From: Fennellomyces sp. T-0311
Lineage: Eukaryota; Mucoromycota; Mucoromycetes; Mucorales; Lichtheimiaceae
Direction: 5' to 3'
Length of the DNA stretch: 64,000 nucleotides
NCBI GenBank assembly: GCA_025266875.1
Contig: JALLLT010000035.1
Span: forward strand, 186,001 to 250,000
In this document: in pieces, positions 33,168 to 46,120 of the stretch
Numbering within the stretch: position 1 is the first letter of the stretch
How the letters are laid out: the number at the start of each line of letters is the position of its first letter
Program-made: the position numbers and the translations under genes
The notes under the pieces: generated by a model
The model's input: only the letters and a program-made list of their open reading frames with translations
Told to the model about the DNA's origin: nothing
Database searches by the model: none

Positions 33168-34202
33168 TCAATGATGAGGTTCGAGCCAGCCTAATCGTGC
33201 AAACAACGCCCACAGATGACTGACTTTGTTGACATCAATTCGACACAGCTTTTGGGCGTCTGACTTGCGGAATGGCATTCCCTTCTTGTACGCATCCTGC
33301 GCCCCCAGAATCAGCGACCGTTTGCACATCAAGTACTGTCTGGGCTGCAATCGCAGTTGCGACGCAATATTGGCTTCGCACGGGTGCAGCAAATCATAGA
33401 ATTCCATATGGTCGATCTGGAGTGGCGAATTGGCTATATGCAAAAAAAAAAAAACAATCAAATGGGCTCGTTAATGTTTTCCTCTTTGTTTGTGGCACCC
33501 TCCCCCCAATCTTCCTTGTTCCATTGATTATTTACCTTTACCTTTGTACGTGGGTCTGACGTTGGGCTTCCTGTCAAATACATCATACAGAGGCACCCAT
33601 TCTGGATCATACACCTGGCCGTCATCCATGGTGACGTCCACTCGATCATACGCCGCCGCTGCCTCGGTTTTGGCCTTCTTCATGTGACGATCCGTTGCTG
33701 TCGATAGGGGACGTTTGGATGTCATGTGGGCCCGTGGATCATCTTGACTAGTTGTTGTTGTTGTTTCTTTGTTATTGTATCCAGTCATGAGGCTGTTGTT
33801 GTCTTTTCTCTGCAGGATGGCTTGCATGCCATACCGACGCACCTGTTCTGCATTGAACAAGAGCGAGAAGGCATGATCCGCGTCCGATGAAACCCCCCGA
33901 AGAGGCATTTGCTTTTGTCGTTTGGGTTGAGGCATTGGCTGCTTCTCGGCCGTCTTGGCAGCTTCCATGGGTGCTGTTGCTGCTGCTGCGGTTTTCAAAT
34001 TCGGTAGTGCCTTTTGTCGTTCGAGATGAAACTTGAATGTCTTTTCACGGTATCCATCATGGCATAGCGTCGGCGGTGACACGGGTGGAATGTATATTAC
34101 AGGCGGTAGATCTTCTTGTTTGGGCGTATCCAAGGGTCCTGATTTGGGCGTTACGGGTGGCGACAAGAGTCGATCGTTGTTCATGAGGGAAGTCAAGTCC
34201 AT
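33168..34202 (-). CDS. SWIRM-domain protein, FUN19-like (308 aa)
   Basis: Two exons: 34202-33542 (or to 33536; two donors six bases apart both keep phase) and 33433-33168. The first two thirds are low-complexity and basic (PKRQKQMPLRG, MTSKRPLSTATDRHMKKAK), with a conserved short block YDPEWVPLYDVFDRKP. The last 85 residues form a SWIRM domain (IDHMEFYDLLHPCEANIASQ, LRLQPRQYLMCKRSL, ...KLCRIDVNKVSHLWALFARLGWL). SWIRM domains bind DNA or histones in chromatin complexes, and yeast FUN19 and fission yeast Laf proteins have the same layout. An AAAG microsatellite lies in the 5' leader at 34236-34262. Confidence 0.8.
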
Positions 34203-34864
34203 TGACGGCGTTGGGCTTTTGAATTGATGAATCGATAAAAAAGAAAGAAAGAAAGAAAGAGAGCAAGAAAGAGAGAGCGGAGACGGGTACTTCTTATTGG
34301 ATGTGATGTTGGGTGTGCAGAAGAAAGAAAAGAAGTGAATTTTTTGGGTTCGTCCAGTGCAACCCATTTTTATCCGCAGATTTTTTGCTATTCTTAATCT
34401 TGGCACATATTATAACTAATCAATTGAAGCGGTGTCTCTTTTTCAAAAAAAAAAAGAAAAATACTCTTTAGTGCCAATCCTAATCTGGCCGTGGCCCCAT
34501 CTACTGGTTTTACTTCTTTGTGAGAATAACGCAATGCCAGCCCACAGTAAATCCGATCAAGCGTCGATCTCGTTCCCTTTTGCTTCGACACCCTGATACA
34601 TGGTGAAAGCCATTCTAAACGACTGGCCATTGCCATGATCCATCTCTTCCACCACTTTTTTCTTCTTCATCCCTCCCGGCGCTCCTTTCTGTCTCGAAAA
34701 AAAAAGAGTAAGAGGGATTTGCACCGATTGAGCTAACCCAAATATGGAAACGTGCTGACTTTTTTTTTGCGGCTGCGTCGATCTCATTTCTTCATTGTGT
34801 TGCACAAGAAATTGTAAAGCAATCTATCTTTGGGATGGAGCCAGCCATGGGAATTCCGCCTTAT

Positions 34865-37800
34865 TTAGTCGTCCTCGTTGGTCTGCTCTTCCCCCTCAAT
34901 GTCAAAGAGGTAGTGGAAGTGGAGTATCAGGTACTTGACAATGGTTTGGTGATGGCCCAGATTCGACATGGTCGTTGCAAAAGAGGCTGGACCTGGCGCT
35001 GGTTGCAGCAATGTCGGTCCGAACACAATAGCTAGATTGGTTGCATACATGTGATTGGTTGCTTCGAAATCCGTGACACTGTAGAAAAAAAAAAGTAAAG
35101 GGATAACATATTTCGCAAATGAGTTTCGTCAACCTATATATGGCAACCCGTCTTATTTACATGACAAAGTGCTCAATTAGCCGCTTCAGAAGCGTGTAAT
35201 TGGGATCCGGAAGCTTCTGAAGAACCTGCTTGATCAGGTAAACCCGTTGGTCATGGTCCTCAGATGCTGCATAAATTGAGTGACCCTATTTGCTAGCAAA
35301 TTATCTTTTTTTTTTGGTGCTCTTTACCTGCAGCATGGATAAACTCGTCGTAATAAGTATGCGTCATGAGTGAGCCGGGTATATTGCGCAAGAATTGCTT
35401 AAACGCATCCGCCACCACATTAATATCCGCCCATTGAGCGTCATTCAAGTCCACTTTGCGCATGTCCGAATTGAACGCCTGTTTGAGTTGTTCGACCACC
35501 GAGCCCGTGCCAGCTGTTCGGTAGATTCCCACCTCTTCCAGACCTCGCTTTTCGATTTCCGCTATGCACTTTTCCGCGATAAGTGGCACCGAACCGTCAT
35601 ACATCAGCACAACCAAGTCTACGCCATACACAGACTTCCTTGTGTGCCCTTCTTCGGATGTTTCGCAATAGTCTTCTTCAGTGTACTGACTACGTCGCTG
35701 TTCATCAGACGCAAGCACGCTGCGGCGCTTCACTGCGCCCTCCCGCGCCGCATTGTTAATCTGCTGCATCCATTCGTACATGTCTTGCCAGTGCGTGGCT
35801 TGGAACAAATATTGCCCGCCTTCTTCAGTGACTATCCGAAACACATGATCTCGCTTGGTATAGACACTTGCCACCGACGTTGTGGCATGGATAAGGTTTA
35901 TCACCGTAGATGCTTTGGCCGTCTGGCACTGCGCCAGGTACGTTGGATCTGCAGACAAAGACGACGATGACGACGATGACGACGATGAGGGTCGGAAGTT
36001 TCGGAACAGCGAGTTGAGCTTCGGTAGATGTTGCTGTTGCTGCTGCTGCTGACCATGCTTATGACTCCGGCGCTCTTGCTTTTCAAGGTAGCGTGCTTGC
36101 TCGATTTGTCGCTTCTGTAGCTTATGCTGCAAATCACGCCACTCCTTGTCGATTCGATCCCGCTCTTTAATATCCCGCTTGAGTTTCTCCAACTGTTCAT
36201 TCAGCAGCTTGCCAAAGATCCCCGCATTCTTCTTTTGTTTATTCTCCCTGCTTGCATATTCCTTGAGTTCTTTCCAACTGGGTTTGGCCCTGTTCGGACT
36301 AATGATGAATGCAAGATAAGCGCCTTCATCCCCCTGTTCGTCGAGATCCATCTGAGCGTTCATCACCAATTGCAGAAAGTGAAACACATAGCGCCGTTTA
36401 TCAAAGTTGATCATGTGGTCCTGATGGTTGTACGTGTCTGGAACCGCCGCACACAGCTCAAGCATTCGGTCAAATACCCATCCTACACTCGGGACCAGTA
36501 CCATACTGTCGGCTTGGATCGTCCGTTGCACATGGCTGAGTAAGCTTTCCAACGTCTCCAAGTGCGTCTGACCGTACTTGCGTGCCACATGCATCCATGC
36601 TCTCGAAAACAATCTGACCTCTGGACTGATCAGCGCACTTGCAATTGCATATTCGACAAAGCCAGGTACTCGTCTCGGTCGGTCCTCAACGTCCTTGAGC
36701 TCCGGGAAAAGCGCCATCCGCTCAGATGCCGATTTACTCATCACAACCATTTGCAGGAACTTGTCGATCCGTTGCACGCGCGTCGAGAAATCAATGTTAC
36801 GCAGCGTGATCTCGTGAATCACCCAGCTGCGAATGATAAAGTGCATGCAATACAGATACTGGATCGAGCTGGGAAATGCTAACAGTAGGTCATCCGCCGA
36901 AAACGCAGAGGGTGACACAATCGACCGCCGTGCCCCTTCAATGGCTGTAAAGATGTCCGATACCATGACATCATCGCTCGAAACATGGTAGCTGGTGGGC
37001 TGAGCCGTTGGTGCTTCCCTCACAGGTGACAATGTCATTGACATCGGTGGCCTTTGTGATGCTTTCCGCGCAGGTAACCATGCATACAAATCACTGGACT
37101 GTGCTTCGAACACATCGAACGTCTGTATCCAATCCTGCAGGGTCACCGACGCAAACAGCTGTCGCACGCACAGGTCCGCTTGCTGCAAAAGCATTGATGC
37201 ACTCTGCTGATCCACGAGATGGATGGTATTCTTATTATCCAGGGGCTGTGCACACAATGAAAATGCCATTGATTTGCGTGTCCCCTGCGCAATCGTCGTG
37301 CGAAAACCTTGTGACCCGCTCGTCAATTGCTTGTACAACTCATCTACCTTCCGACTGCATCCTGTATCATAGTCGATCGCCTTCAAATCGTAGCATGGCG
37401 ATAGCATTTTGTGGATAAACTGTTTTCGTAGCTCGTACAATTGTCGATCAATCAAAACACCCGCTGCCATGGCTTGCTGCTGTTGCACCGTCGACCGCCA
37501 TTCGTTCAATGCGTCCTGCGCTTGTCGGAAAAACCTTCCCACATGGTTGAGAATCTCAATCTCGTCAACAAAGTCGTAAAAGTGCTCTTCAACCCAATAC
37601 AACATGAGGTGCATCACCCGCAGCTGGACTGAGGCCACAATCCGCCAGTCAAATTCGTCCGGACTGTTCACTTTGCGTTCGTCGTTGGTTTGAAACACCG
37701 TCTCCAATGCATTCGTTTTTTCTTGTCGCGCAAGTCGACCCGCCACCAGCGCCCCCGCAAACAATTCTCGAAGCAATTCCAGTAGTTCAACGCACGAACA

Positions 37801-40800
37801 GAAACTGCGATACGTGACAAAGAACGCGCTGGTATACTCTTCTTCATCCAACGTCAGGTGCTGAGGTGTAATGTCCTTTTCCAAGAAACTGGTGGATAAT
37901 TGCCATTGCGCACGCAAATCCTTGTTGTATCGTGCCACGCCACCCACCAACACTTCCGCAAGTCGTTCCAGCCGCCCCGCTTTCACATTGACCAAAATGG
38001 GCGTGCTCATATCCTGGTCATGATGTGGCAATTGCAACGTTTCCTCTTCCTTTGCAAGTCCCTCATTGATGCTACTGATCGTGCCCGATCGCGATCGTAT
38101 TCCCGAGCTTCCCTTTTCCGTCAGCGCCAAGAACCCGCTCGATGCACTTTTCTTTAACGTCTTTTTCGTCACAGAATCGTCGGATTGAACCAGTGTCGAT
38201 GCCTTGAGTACCAGATCCCCATGTTCTACCGTCAACGTCCAGTCTCGTTCCTTGCGCTGAACAGCCTCCAGCAATGCCTTGGCCGAATAGCTTCCTTGAC
38301 GATGCGAAATGAGTGAGCCAAGCCAAGTTTTGCTGTGCAACGAATCCAGATCCGTGAATTCCTCGCTTTTCTTGATGCTGCTGCTGCTGCTGCTGTTGCT
38401 GGTGGCAGCAATGGCCCCTCCAGGTGGAAAACTGTAAGTGCGTCGACGATACATTTTTCGATTGGTGACCCGTGGAGATGATCTGGCATGCTCGGGTGGA
38501 CGAGGTCGCGGACCATCATCCGATTTCATGCTTTGATTGGAACCCTTTTTGCGTATCGGAGGTCTCGGTGATGCAATGTCTTGGACCTGAGGTTGAAACA
38601 AAGTATAGCCTTCTAGAACTTCGGGAAACGTCAGTGTGGCTGATGACGGCGGCGCCACATCCGTTCCGTGCAACGAGTCAAATTTGCGATGACGATCATA
38701 ACTCTGTCCAAAGATCCTCGGCTCACACGCCAAAGAACATTCTTGCAGATACTTGAAATCGTGCGGAACCGAAATGAAATCCGTCACCGAGTGTTCAAAG
38801 AATGCCTGCAATGGCCCAACCGCCTTGCATCTCGACGGCGCCAATTCCCTTGGCTTCCACGCATTCAGACTATGGCGAATGGCATGATAGACCCGCCAAT
38901 ACTTTGCAAAGTTCACCACAGTGTCTTTTTCATCCGTGAGATGTTTGCGAAGTCGATCCACCGCTTGTCGCAATGTGCCAAAAAAGGGTAAACCTTGTCC
39001 TTTCGGCGGATTCATGATGCGAGCGAATTCGTCCACCACAAGATCCTTTTCCCATCCATCGACCCACACTTCTTGCGCAAAGAATCCGTGGTCGGCAAGT
39101 TTGGATACCCATTGACGCATTACCGTGGCAACCAAGTCTCTGTCAACGGATTTCCATGTCTCTTTGAGTCGAATCACCCCCAGTGAACAAATGCCGGTTG
39201 CAATGGCACACCAGCCTGTCATGTCACCGAGGTCGGCCAGCGCAATGCCTACTTTGATCCAATGCTCCAGCAACAGCGATCGCGTCAATGTGCTGTTTTC
39301 ATCGTTGACCATATCCTCCTGCTGCGAGTCGATCAAGATGTGCTGACGTATCAATTTGGTCAGAAAGTGCGGCGTGGCGGTCGTAAACACCAACGAGTTG
39401 AGCACCTGGGGCGATGTGTGGGGTCGAGGCACATAGCATAGTGGACTTGACAAGGTGTTCGCATGTTGACGATGCAGTGACAGATGAAACAGATAGATCT
39501 GTTCCGCAAACTGATGCGGATCGATGGTGAGGAACAAGGGTACGGTCAGACCCGTGATCAGCATGTTGGATAAGTTGACAGACCTCGGTCTTCTTTCATC
39601 GTTCTTTTGGTATCCGGGGATATCCTCCACCGTCGACATATCCGATACCGGTGCTGATTCCCCCGCTTCATCGGCATTCCGGTTGACAGTGGCAAGCACA
39701 ATCTCTTTGGTTTGTTGACCTCGCTCATGCAATCCGGTGTCGGAATCACTGGTTTCCTCCAACACATCCAGGATGGACATCATCCCCGTCGCTACCTCAC
39801 CCACGACATCCTGCGGGAATTGAGTGCACCAGGTTGTGATAATGTCGAGTACGCGGTCGTAAGCTGTGGGCGTTTGTGATACATTGGATTTGAGCAGGTC
39901 GAGGACCATGGCGCTGGTGGTGAACATGGAGTACGTGAGAAGGAATGCGCAGAGATATTCGTCATCCGAAGCATTTTCCGTGATCAATGCATGGACCAAC
40001 GCACCCACCGATCCACCTTGCACCACCCGGCGTCCGTTCGTATCCTGGATGACATGCAACTGTGCCTCATCCGTAGGCAGTCGCAATGCCTCTTCCTCTT
40101 TGCTGATGGTGATCCTGGGCAATCCGGCCTGGGATTCAAACGCATTCATCCAAGCCAACTGGACCTCTTCCGACGGAGCCACAAACGTTCGTTGTGTGTT
40201 GTCATCCAACGTAAACACAAGCGAGACGCCATGTTTTTCGACCCGGACCTTGTCGAGTGGCACCCTAGAGTCCACATGCCACTTCTGTTCCTGCAGTATG
40301 CAAGTACCAATGACAATGGTGTCCGTAAACACCAATAAACAGACGCTTTTGCCGGATTCCGTAAACGTTGCACCGTAAATGTAATTATCTCGCAGCGTCT
40401 GTTCGTGAAAGAGATCGCCTGGATGATGCACCACGACGGGTTTCTGTTGTTGGGGCGACGGCACGAGCGATCGGAGCGGCGATTCCGAGGATGACAGTTT
40501 ATAGAGATAGAGTTTATGCCCACGCAAGACGATTCGATACAGTTTCCAACCGCGGTGATTGTGCGCCTTGTGAAACGCTCGAAAGTCAGCCTTCTTGTAC
40601 AAATATCCTTCTTTGATGACAATGAACGACGTGCGTTTCTTTTCCTCATCCGGTGGTCGTCGTCGCTTGACAACAGTTGTATCATGACTGCTGCTGCTTG
40701 TTGTCATCCGCTGCAGTCCAACGACAGATACAGGTCGCACAGGGTTGCTACTACACGACGCTTCTAGATACGATGGCTCTTCAAACGATCTGGAAAACGG

Positions 40801-41001
40801 CCGATCCGATGTAGATGACCAGTTGTTGGCTGACTTTGGAATGTCGATCGACATTGGCGATCGCTGTTGCATCGGACGCGATGAGGTCGACTCTGAATTT
40901 TCATGGCTGCTGAACAATCGATTTTTGAAGAACGATAATGCACTGGCGCGATGTTCTTCTGATTTGTTGCTGCCCGATACTTTGGACTTTTTGGATTTCA
41001 T
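34865..41001 (-). CDS. BEM2: BEM2-like regulator with PH, RasGEF-type modules and RhoGAP domain (1997 aa)
   Basis: Three exons close in phase: 41001-35328, 35266-35161 and 35078-34865. In order: a Ser-rich N-terminus; a PH domain from about residue 127 (IKEGYLYKKADF, WKLYRIVLRGHKLYLYK); a RasGEF N-terminal-like region (GGSVGALVHALITENASDD); a RasGEF-like catalytic region (HWIKVGIALADLGDMTGWCA); a second pair of such modules (EEEYTSAFFVTYRSF; VPGFVEYAIASALI); a second PH (VFRIVTEEGGQYLFQA); and a C-terminal RhoGAP with the arginine finger in VGIYRTAGT and YATNLAIVFGPTLLQP. Yeast Bem2 has the same C-terminal order and restrains Rho/Cdc42 GTPases in bud and cell-wall morphogenesis. Whether the RasGEF-like parts are catalytic is unclear. 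Poly-Ser and poly-Gln tracts come from trinucleotide repeats (near 35950 and 36030). Confidence 0.85.
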
Positions 41002-41360
41002 TCACGCCAACAGAAAAAGAAAAACCTGTACGATGGACAAACTTTGTAAGCATCGCGTTCTTCCCTTTTTTTTTAATAATAGAACTGTACCGATATATGA
41101 AACGGTTTCAAGGGTCAAAATGTGAGAGAGAAAGGGAAAAAAAAAAAGAGGAAAAAGGTTATAAAAAAAGGCGAGGCTCGCTCACTCTCCTGAAGGGCGT
41201 TCGAATTTTGGGACGAGAGGATAAGTTTTTTAGATACAAAGCGAAGGGGCAGAAATGTCTTTGTTATGCTGACAACTGTTGAAAGGGGTGAACAAAGGTG
41301 TGATTTTCTGGAAATGTCGTCCGTGATCTTTAATATATTTATGTGCTTTTGGGGTTTCTC

Positions 41361-42305
41361 TTAATTGACATGGTTAAACAGGTAGCTGACACTCTCACCG
41401 TTGTGCTATTGTAATAATCCCCGATAAGTAAATCCAAGCGCAATGCATGAAATCCCTTCCCACTTACTGTTCGTCTTATTGCCTCCGCAAGAGTAGAAGA
41501 GATATCGATGATTTCCAGCTTGCTGCACTTGGCCATCTTTTCTTTGGGAATAGGGAACGTGTTGGTCACCACAAGCTATGCAAAATGAGTTTGAGTCGAA
41601 CAGAACAACACCTCCCCCCTCTCCTTCCCTCCCCCAAAAAGAAAACTGCAGCTACATCTTGTTCCTGCTCTTACCTTGTATACACTATCGCAGTTTTGAA
41701 TCTTTTCGCAAGCATCCCCGCTCAAAACACCGTGCGTGGCAATGATGTATACCTTGGCCGCACCGCATTTCTTGATCAAATGATCCGCCGCATCCAAGAA
41801 TGTTGTGCAATTGTCGACCATATCATCCTTTATATGGTAAAATCAGAAAAAGAAAAAGAATAAACGGCACTTTTTTTCAGTGTCAAGAGAGGAACACTTA
41901 CAGTGAGGAAAACGGGCTTGCCCTTGACATCACCAACCAGTGTGATTGTACTTTCCTCTCCTTCGGTATTGGCAACAACCGAAACTGCCGCATTCATGAT
42001 ATCCCCATTGACACCAGCTTCCGTAAGCGAAGAAATGGACGCCATCATGAGATCCTCCTCCATCTCGGTATTACCCAGCGAATCCTCGTCATCTTCCGCA
42101 AGTCGCACGCTGCCATTCGACTTTGGCATGCCGCTGTAGGGTCGATTGTGACCCTGGGGTCCAGCACGTGCTCGATCCTTGTGAATAAGCGCAAAGTCAA
42201 GACGGAGCGCATCCGCAAGTGAGGTCACTCTGCAAGTAATAACAAGCTGTTATCTCGCGTGTTTTTTTCTTCGTTCCCTTCCTTTCTCTTTTTTTTTGCT
42301 CCATT

Positions 42306-42347
<42 letters not shown>

Positions 42348-43066
42348 TTACCTCTTTGCACCACCAGCATTCTTGCTCACCACTACGCCTTCTTGCCAGT
42401 TGGGTACGTTCTGGGTAATCCATTTGGCAATGCTTGGTTCTGCGTATAAGTTATCTACAGGTCGCTGGAAAAATCCTTGCATTTGTGATGCATGAAGATC
42501 CATTGTCTATATATATATATCTATGTTAGCCGCAACATCGTGTTGCTAGGTTATGAAGAAACAACTTACAATAATATGATCAACACCGGCGACTGCCAAC
42601 ATGTTGGCAACCACTTTTTTTGCATAAAAACACAACATCAGCAGCGCCCCGCGTATATGTTTCGCGTGAACATACGTTTCGCAGTAATACACGTTCTTCC
42701 TTTTCGTTTGCTCTGCTTGGAGTAGGGGAAATACGGCAATACAGCCGTGACACGCTTAGCCGAGCCGATACGAGCCGCTTGTATCAATATCGATAGTTCT
42801 ATAATCGAATCGTTCATTTCGTGACACCCAGACTGGATAATAAACACATCCTCATTACGGATGGAGACGCCTAGGTACTTGCATTTCAGTACAATAAGGA
42901 AATAAAAAAAAAAGACAATGGCTCGTTTACCAATTTCAACGCTGGTTTCTTTGTTGCTGAACTTTTTCAGAGTCGTTTCGGCAAGAGGAGTACCCAAGCG
43001 TTTGCTCACCAAACTGGCGAGCTCAGGGTGTGAGGAGCCTGCTATAATCTTGGTGTTTCTGAGCAT
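41361..43066 (-). CDS. PRS1: ribose-phosphate pyrophosphokinase subunit, PRS1-like (387 aa)
   Basis: Eight exons close in phase: 43066-42931, 42870-42676, 42613-42570, 42506-42352, 42229-41902, 41827-41675, 41575-41468 and 41405-41361. Family marks: [17 protein letters not shown] at the N-terminus, [18 protein letters not shown], the metal-binding [12 protein letters not shown], the catalytic loop [17 protein letters not shown], and [13 protein letters not shown] at the end. An acidic insertion of about 75 residues ([19 protein letters not shown]) precedes the PRPP-binding loop, as in yeast Prs1. The loop itself reads [10 protein letters not shown], diverged from the usual glycine-rich form, so this may be a non-canonical or regulatory subunit. 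PRPP feeds purine, pyrimidine, His and Trp synthesis. Intron 4 contains a long (CT)n run. Confidence 0.9.
42310..42342. repeat. (CT)n microsatellite in a PRS1 intron
   Basis: About 16 uninterrupted CT units lie inside intron 4 (42230-42351), making it twice as long as the other introns of the gene. Confidence 0.85.
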
Positions 43067-45179
43067 CGTGTCTTTTTTTTTTCTGCAAAGGAAAAAGGCG
43101 AAAGTGAAGGGGTTTTCTTTTTTGCTTTAAAGTGTGAAAGGGAATGACCGGAAAAAGCCACATTTTTCTTTACAGCGTGCAAAAAAAGAGCGTGTTGTAC
43201 AGATGAGATGTGCACTCGGTTCCGAACTACCGGAAGCACATGGACCTGTTATCCCTCTGCTATACGTTATATATTGTTTCCTTCTTCCATTGTTGTATAC
43301 AATGCTTCGGATACATGCGATCGTCTTCGTCGTTTCAAGCGGAACCTCGGCTCATCTTTTTTGTCTCTCAAGTTCTAAAAAAATATCGCCAAGTCTTGGC
43401 TCGGCATGATAATCAACGCTTTGAATCAAGTACGCGTTTTTGAGCAGGGTAGCAACTAAACAAAAAGCGCAACCGAATAAGCTCGTTTGCTAGCCAGCAC
43501 CGAATCTTTCTACTGCGTAGATCTGAGCAGATAGGTTTCATCTGTGCCACACGCCGATGCGATATTTTACAAGTTCCCTCATTTGCCGACTTTGTCGAGC
43601 TGCAATTGCTCAAGATGAATGACTTTGATGGAACCGCTGTTATCAGCTTATCGCTGAGGCTGCGGCTTGAAGAGATCGATTGCAGCACAATTGATTCGGC
43701 ACTTTTTTTTAATAGAGGGCACTTAGTCATTGGCAATCGTGCCCAGGCTGGATAATCGTATCTATATTGGGCTCCGATCAAATTAAGATTACGCTTTTGG
43801 GTGCCCCACGATCTTCCTCAAGACCAGCCTCTGTCTGCTGTATGCATATAACCAATGTTGATGGACACCTGGAAGAAGCTTTAACATTCATTCGTGCTAC
43901 AGAATTATGTTAACAAGAGCCACATGACCTGCTTTTTGTAAAAGGAACCGGTTCCCCCAATTCTCTTCCGAAGAACGAACACAGACCCTTCTAGACATTC
44001 GCTTTCCAAAGTGAAATGAAAAAGGTGCTTATGTTTCAAGAAGGTAGACTTTGCTTGCCTGCAATTAAACACAAGACCACCTGCCTCTGTACATTTATGT
44101 CTATCTTGCAAATATGTAGCGACTAGCTCAACCTTTGGCTCAGCTGGGATTCCCCGCCGATGCATTACGCAAATGAATGGGGGAGTTATAGACGTCCCGA
44201 TCCTGGATGGTCTGGGAGCAGTCCCTTGACGTCACAGCACCATGATCCAAACAGGTCAGATGATAGTCGAGTCGAGCAATGTTGTATGTATTTAAGAAAG
44301 TGGTGCGCGCAAAGTTTCTTTGTTAAACATCTCTTTTCCTTGCTTTTTACTTGAATTGTTGATATAGCAGCTCACCTTACCCTTTGAAACAATGAAGTCA
44401 GCCATATTCTCACCCTGGATACACTCGTCTCGACCGTGGTACTGCAGCATGAAAAGCAATCTTTTCTATTGATCTTTGTTCAATACGCGTGTAGATGGAT
44501 AGTCAATGCAAGATCACAAAGCGAAAGCATTCTCGTGAAACGGTACACACATATAGGTTCACTCCGCACAAGTTTCATGGCAAGTTTGACGACAGGGCAA
44601 AGCCGAGTTTTTATTCAATTGGGACATGGATTCCGACGATCAGCAGATCGAATAGTACGTAGTGGGTGCTTACTGCGCATGAAGGCTCTGAAAGTCTGTG
44701 GTTCCAAATCCCCCCCGGCTTCCTCCGGTTACCCCGCAGTCGTGTGGACCAATAGGAGACTATACGAGATAATCGCGGCGTCGAACATATAACTCGAGCT
44801 CATGTGTTCTTTGGATCCCGGGCTACGTATCATCCATTGTCGCATCACAAAGGTATTTATACAGACAGATCAATGCTAAATCGGGGATCAATCAGGATTC
44901 GCATAAACATCACAACACTTTGTCAACAATTAACAATAAAACATTTAGGGTGGTTCCCTGGAAATCAGCATCAGTTGACCAGGGCCGGTTACTACTGCTA
45001 TGGTGAATGATTGAAAGCATACTGTATTGCCATGACAGCATGGATATAGGCGGAATATAACAGAAGGAAAAGTGTAGGCTAGATGAGGATTGGACGGATC
45101 AAGGGGATCATAATCGAGCTTCTCGATATTGACGGTCTTGCGCCGCCTCTGGTACGGATGAGATAAAGATCTCTTGTGA
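43067..45179. other. gene-poor spacer
   Basis: Only short unconserved ORFs occur here. A stretch at 43560-43760 has a leucine-rich, F-box/LRR-like flavour on the plus strand but no sustained frame. A minus-strand frame at 44945-45180 (RSLSHPYQRRRKTVNIEK) might be an alternative 3' exon of the zinc-finger gene. Confidence 0.3.
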
Positions 45180-46120
45180 TTAACATTGAGGGTTGCGGTA
45201 CGAAAAAATGCCATTAGCAAGCCCCCGTGCTTCCTGGGACTGTTCACGACAACTAACTTCGCGTTCATGTCGCAACTTGGAATCCTTGCGATTGAATGTT
45301 TTGCCGCATGTTGAGCATTTGTAAGGCTTCCAGGAATCATGACAACGTTCATGTCTGTCTCGCGCGTGCGCCGTAGCACATTTTATCGAGCACTCGGGGT
45401 ATCGACACGGATGCTGTCTCTCGTACTTCCCTGGAATTACTGCACCAATTGGCGTCTGCGGATAGGCCTCTCGCGGGCGACGCCGCATCGATCTGTGCAC
45501 TTCGGGCCCTCGGTGATTCACCTGCTGACCATCATCCGCGATAAATATCGTGGGAATTCCACAAGTAAACCAGGTATTCGCACTTCCTCTGGGGTCGTTG
45601 TTTCCGGTCGAACTATTATACTGCTGAAAAGCGGTACAAGCACCATTCCTCTGGTTAAACTGTAACGAGGTGCCAGGCCGTGCCGATACTCCGCTTTGGC
45701 TATCACCAAAGCGGAACGTTGTCTGCCCATTGTAAAAATTTTTAATTTAATTTCACTCCAAAGGTGTTTTCTTACCTCAGTGTGGTTAGTTGAAGCCATG
45801 TTTTGCGTACCACGTGCATTGTCATGGGGCGCTAATATGACATCATCTTTCCGTGATCGGGTATCCAAGCTTACAGAGGTACCGGAATGGTTATGGGCTA
45901 TCCCGGAAGCTGTTTCAACGGGCCGGCATTCATATATTCCGTTGCCCACTGGGGTAATGCGAGTGTTTCGAAGTGTTTGAGCTTGCCATGCAAGAATATC
46001 AGGGTTATATGTTGGCCCTAAAACCCTGAGTGGGCCTAATGGATCTCTTCTGGATTCGTTGGCATCATCTTCTTGATTTCTTGAAATATTCGTTCGAGAA
46101 AACGGGACTTGGTTATTCAT
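45180..46120 (-). CDS. C2H2 zinc-finger protein (295 aa)
   Basis: Two exons, 46120-45776 and 45722-45180, are joined by a 53-bp GT-AG intron in phase 0. The first 220 residues are polar and unstructured (QEDDANESRRDPLGPLR; RSRKDDVILAPHDNARG). Near the C-terminus are a C2H2 finger (HPCRYPECSIKCATAHARDRHERCH) and a second finger of C2HC type (YKCSTCGKTFNRKDSKLRHE, then C). Such two-finger proteins in Mucorales are probable transcription factors, but the target is unknown. The reading continues in another frame past the stop (to about 44945), so an alternative spliced C-terminus is possible. Confidence 0.7.

Noticed and set aside
41361..41410. tRNA-like string (AGCTGACACTCTCACCGTTGTGCTATTG) near 41390
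   Set aside because: It is the last exon and splice acceptor of the PRS1-like gene, and no cloverleaf arms or B-box are present.
43413..43781. ORF in the spacer left of the zinc-finger gene
   Set aside because: There is no domain, no splice context and no matching neighbour. It may be a distant LRR relic, but the evidence is too thin.
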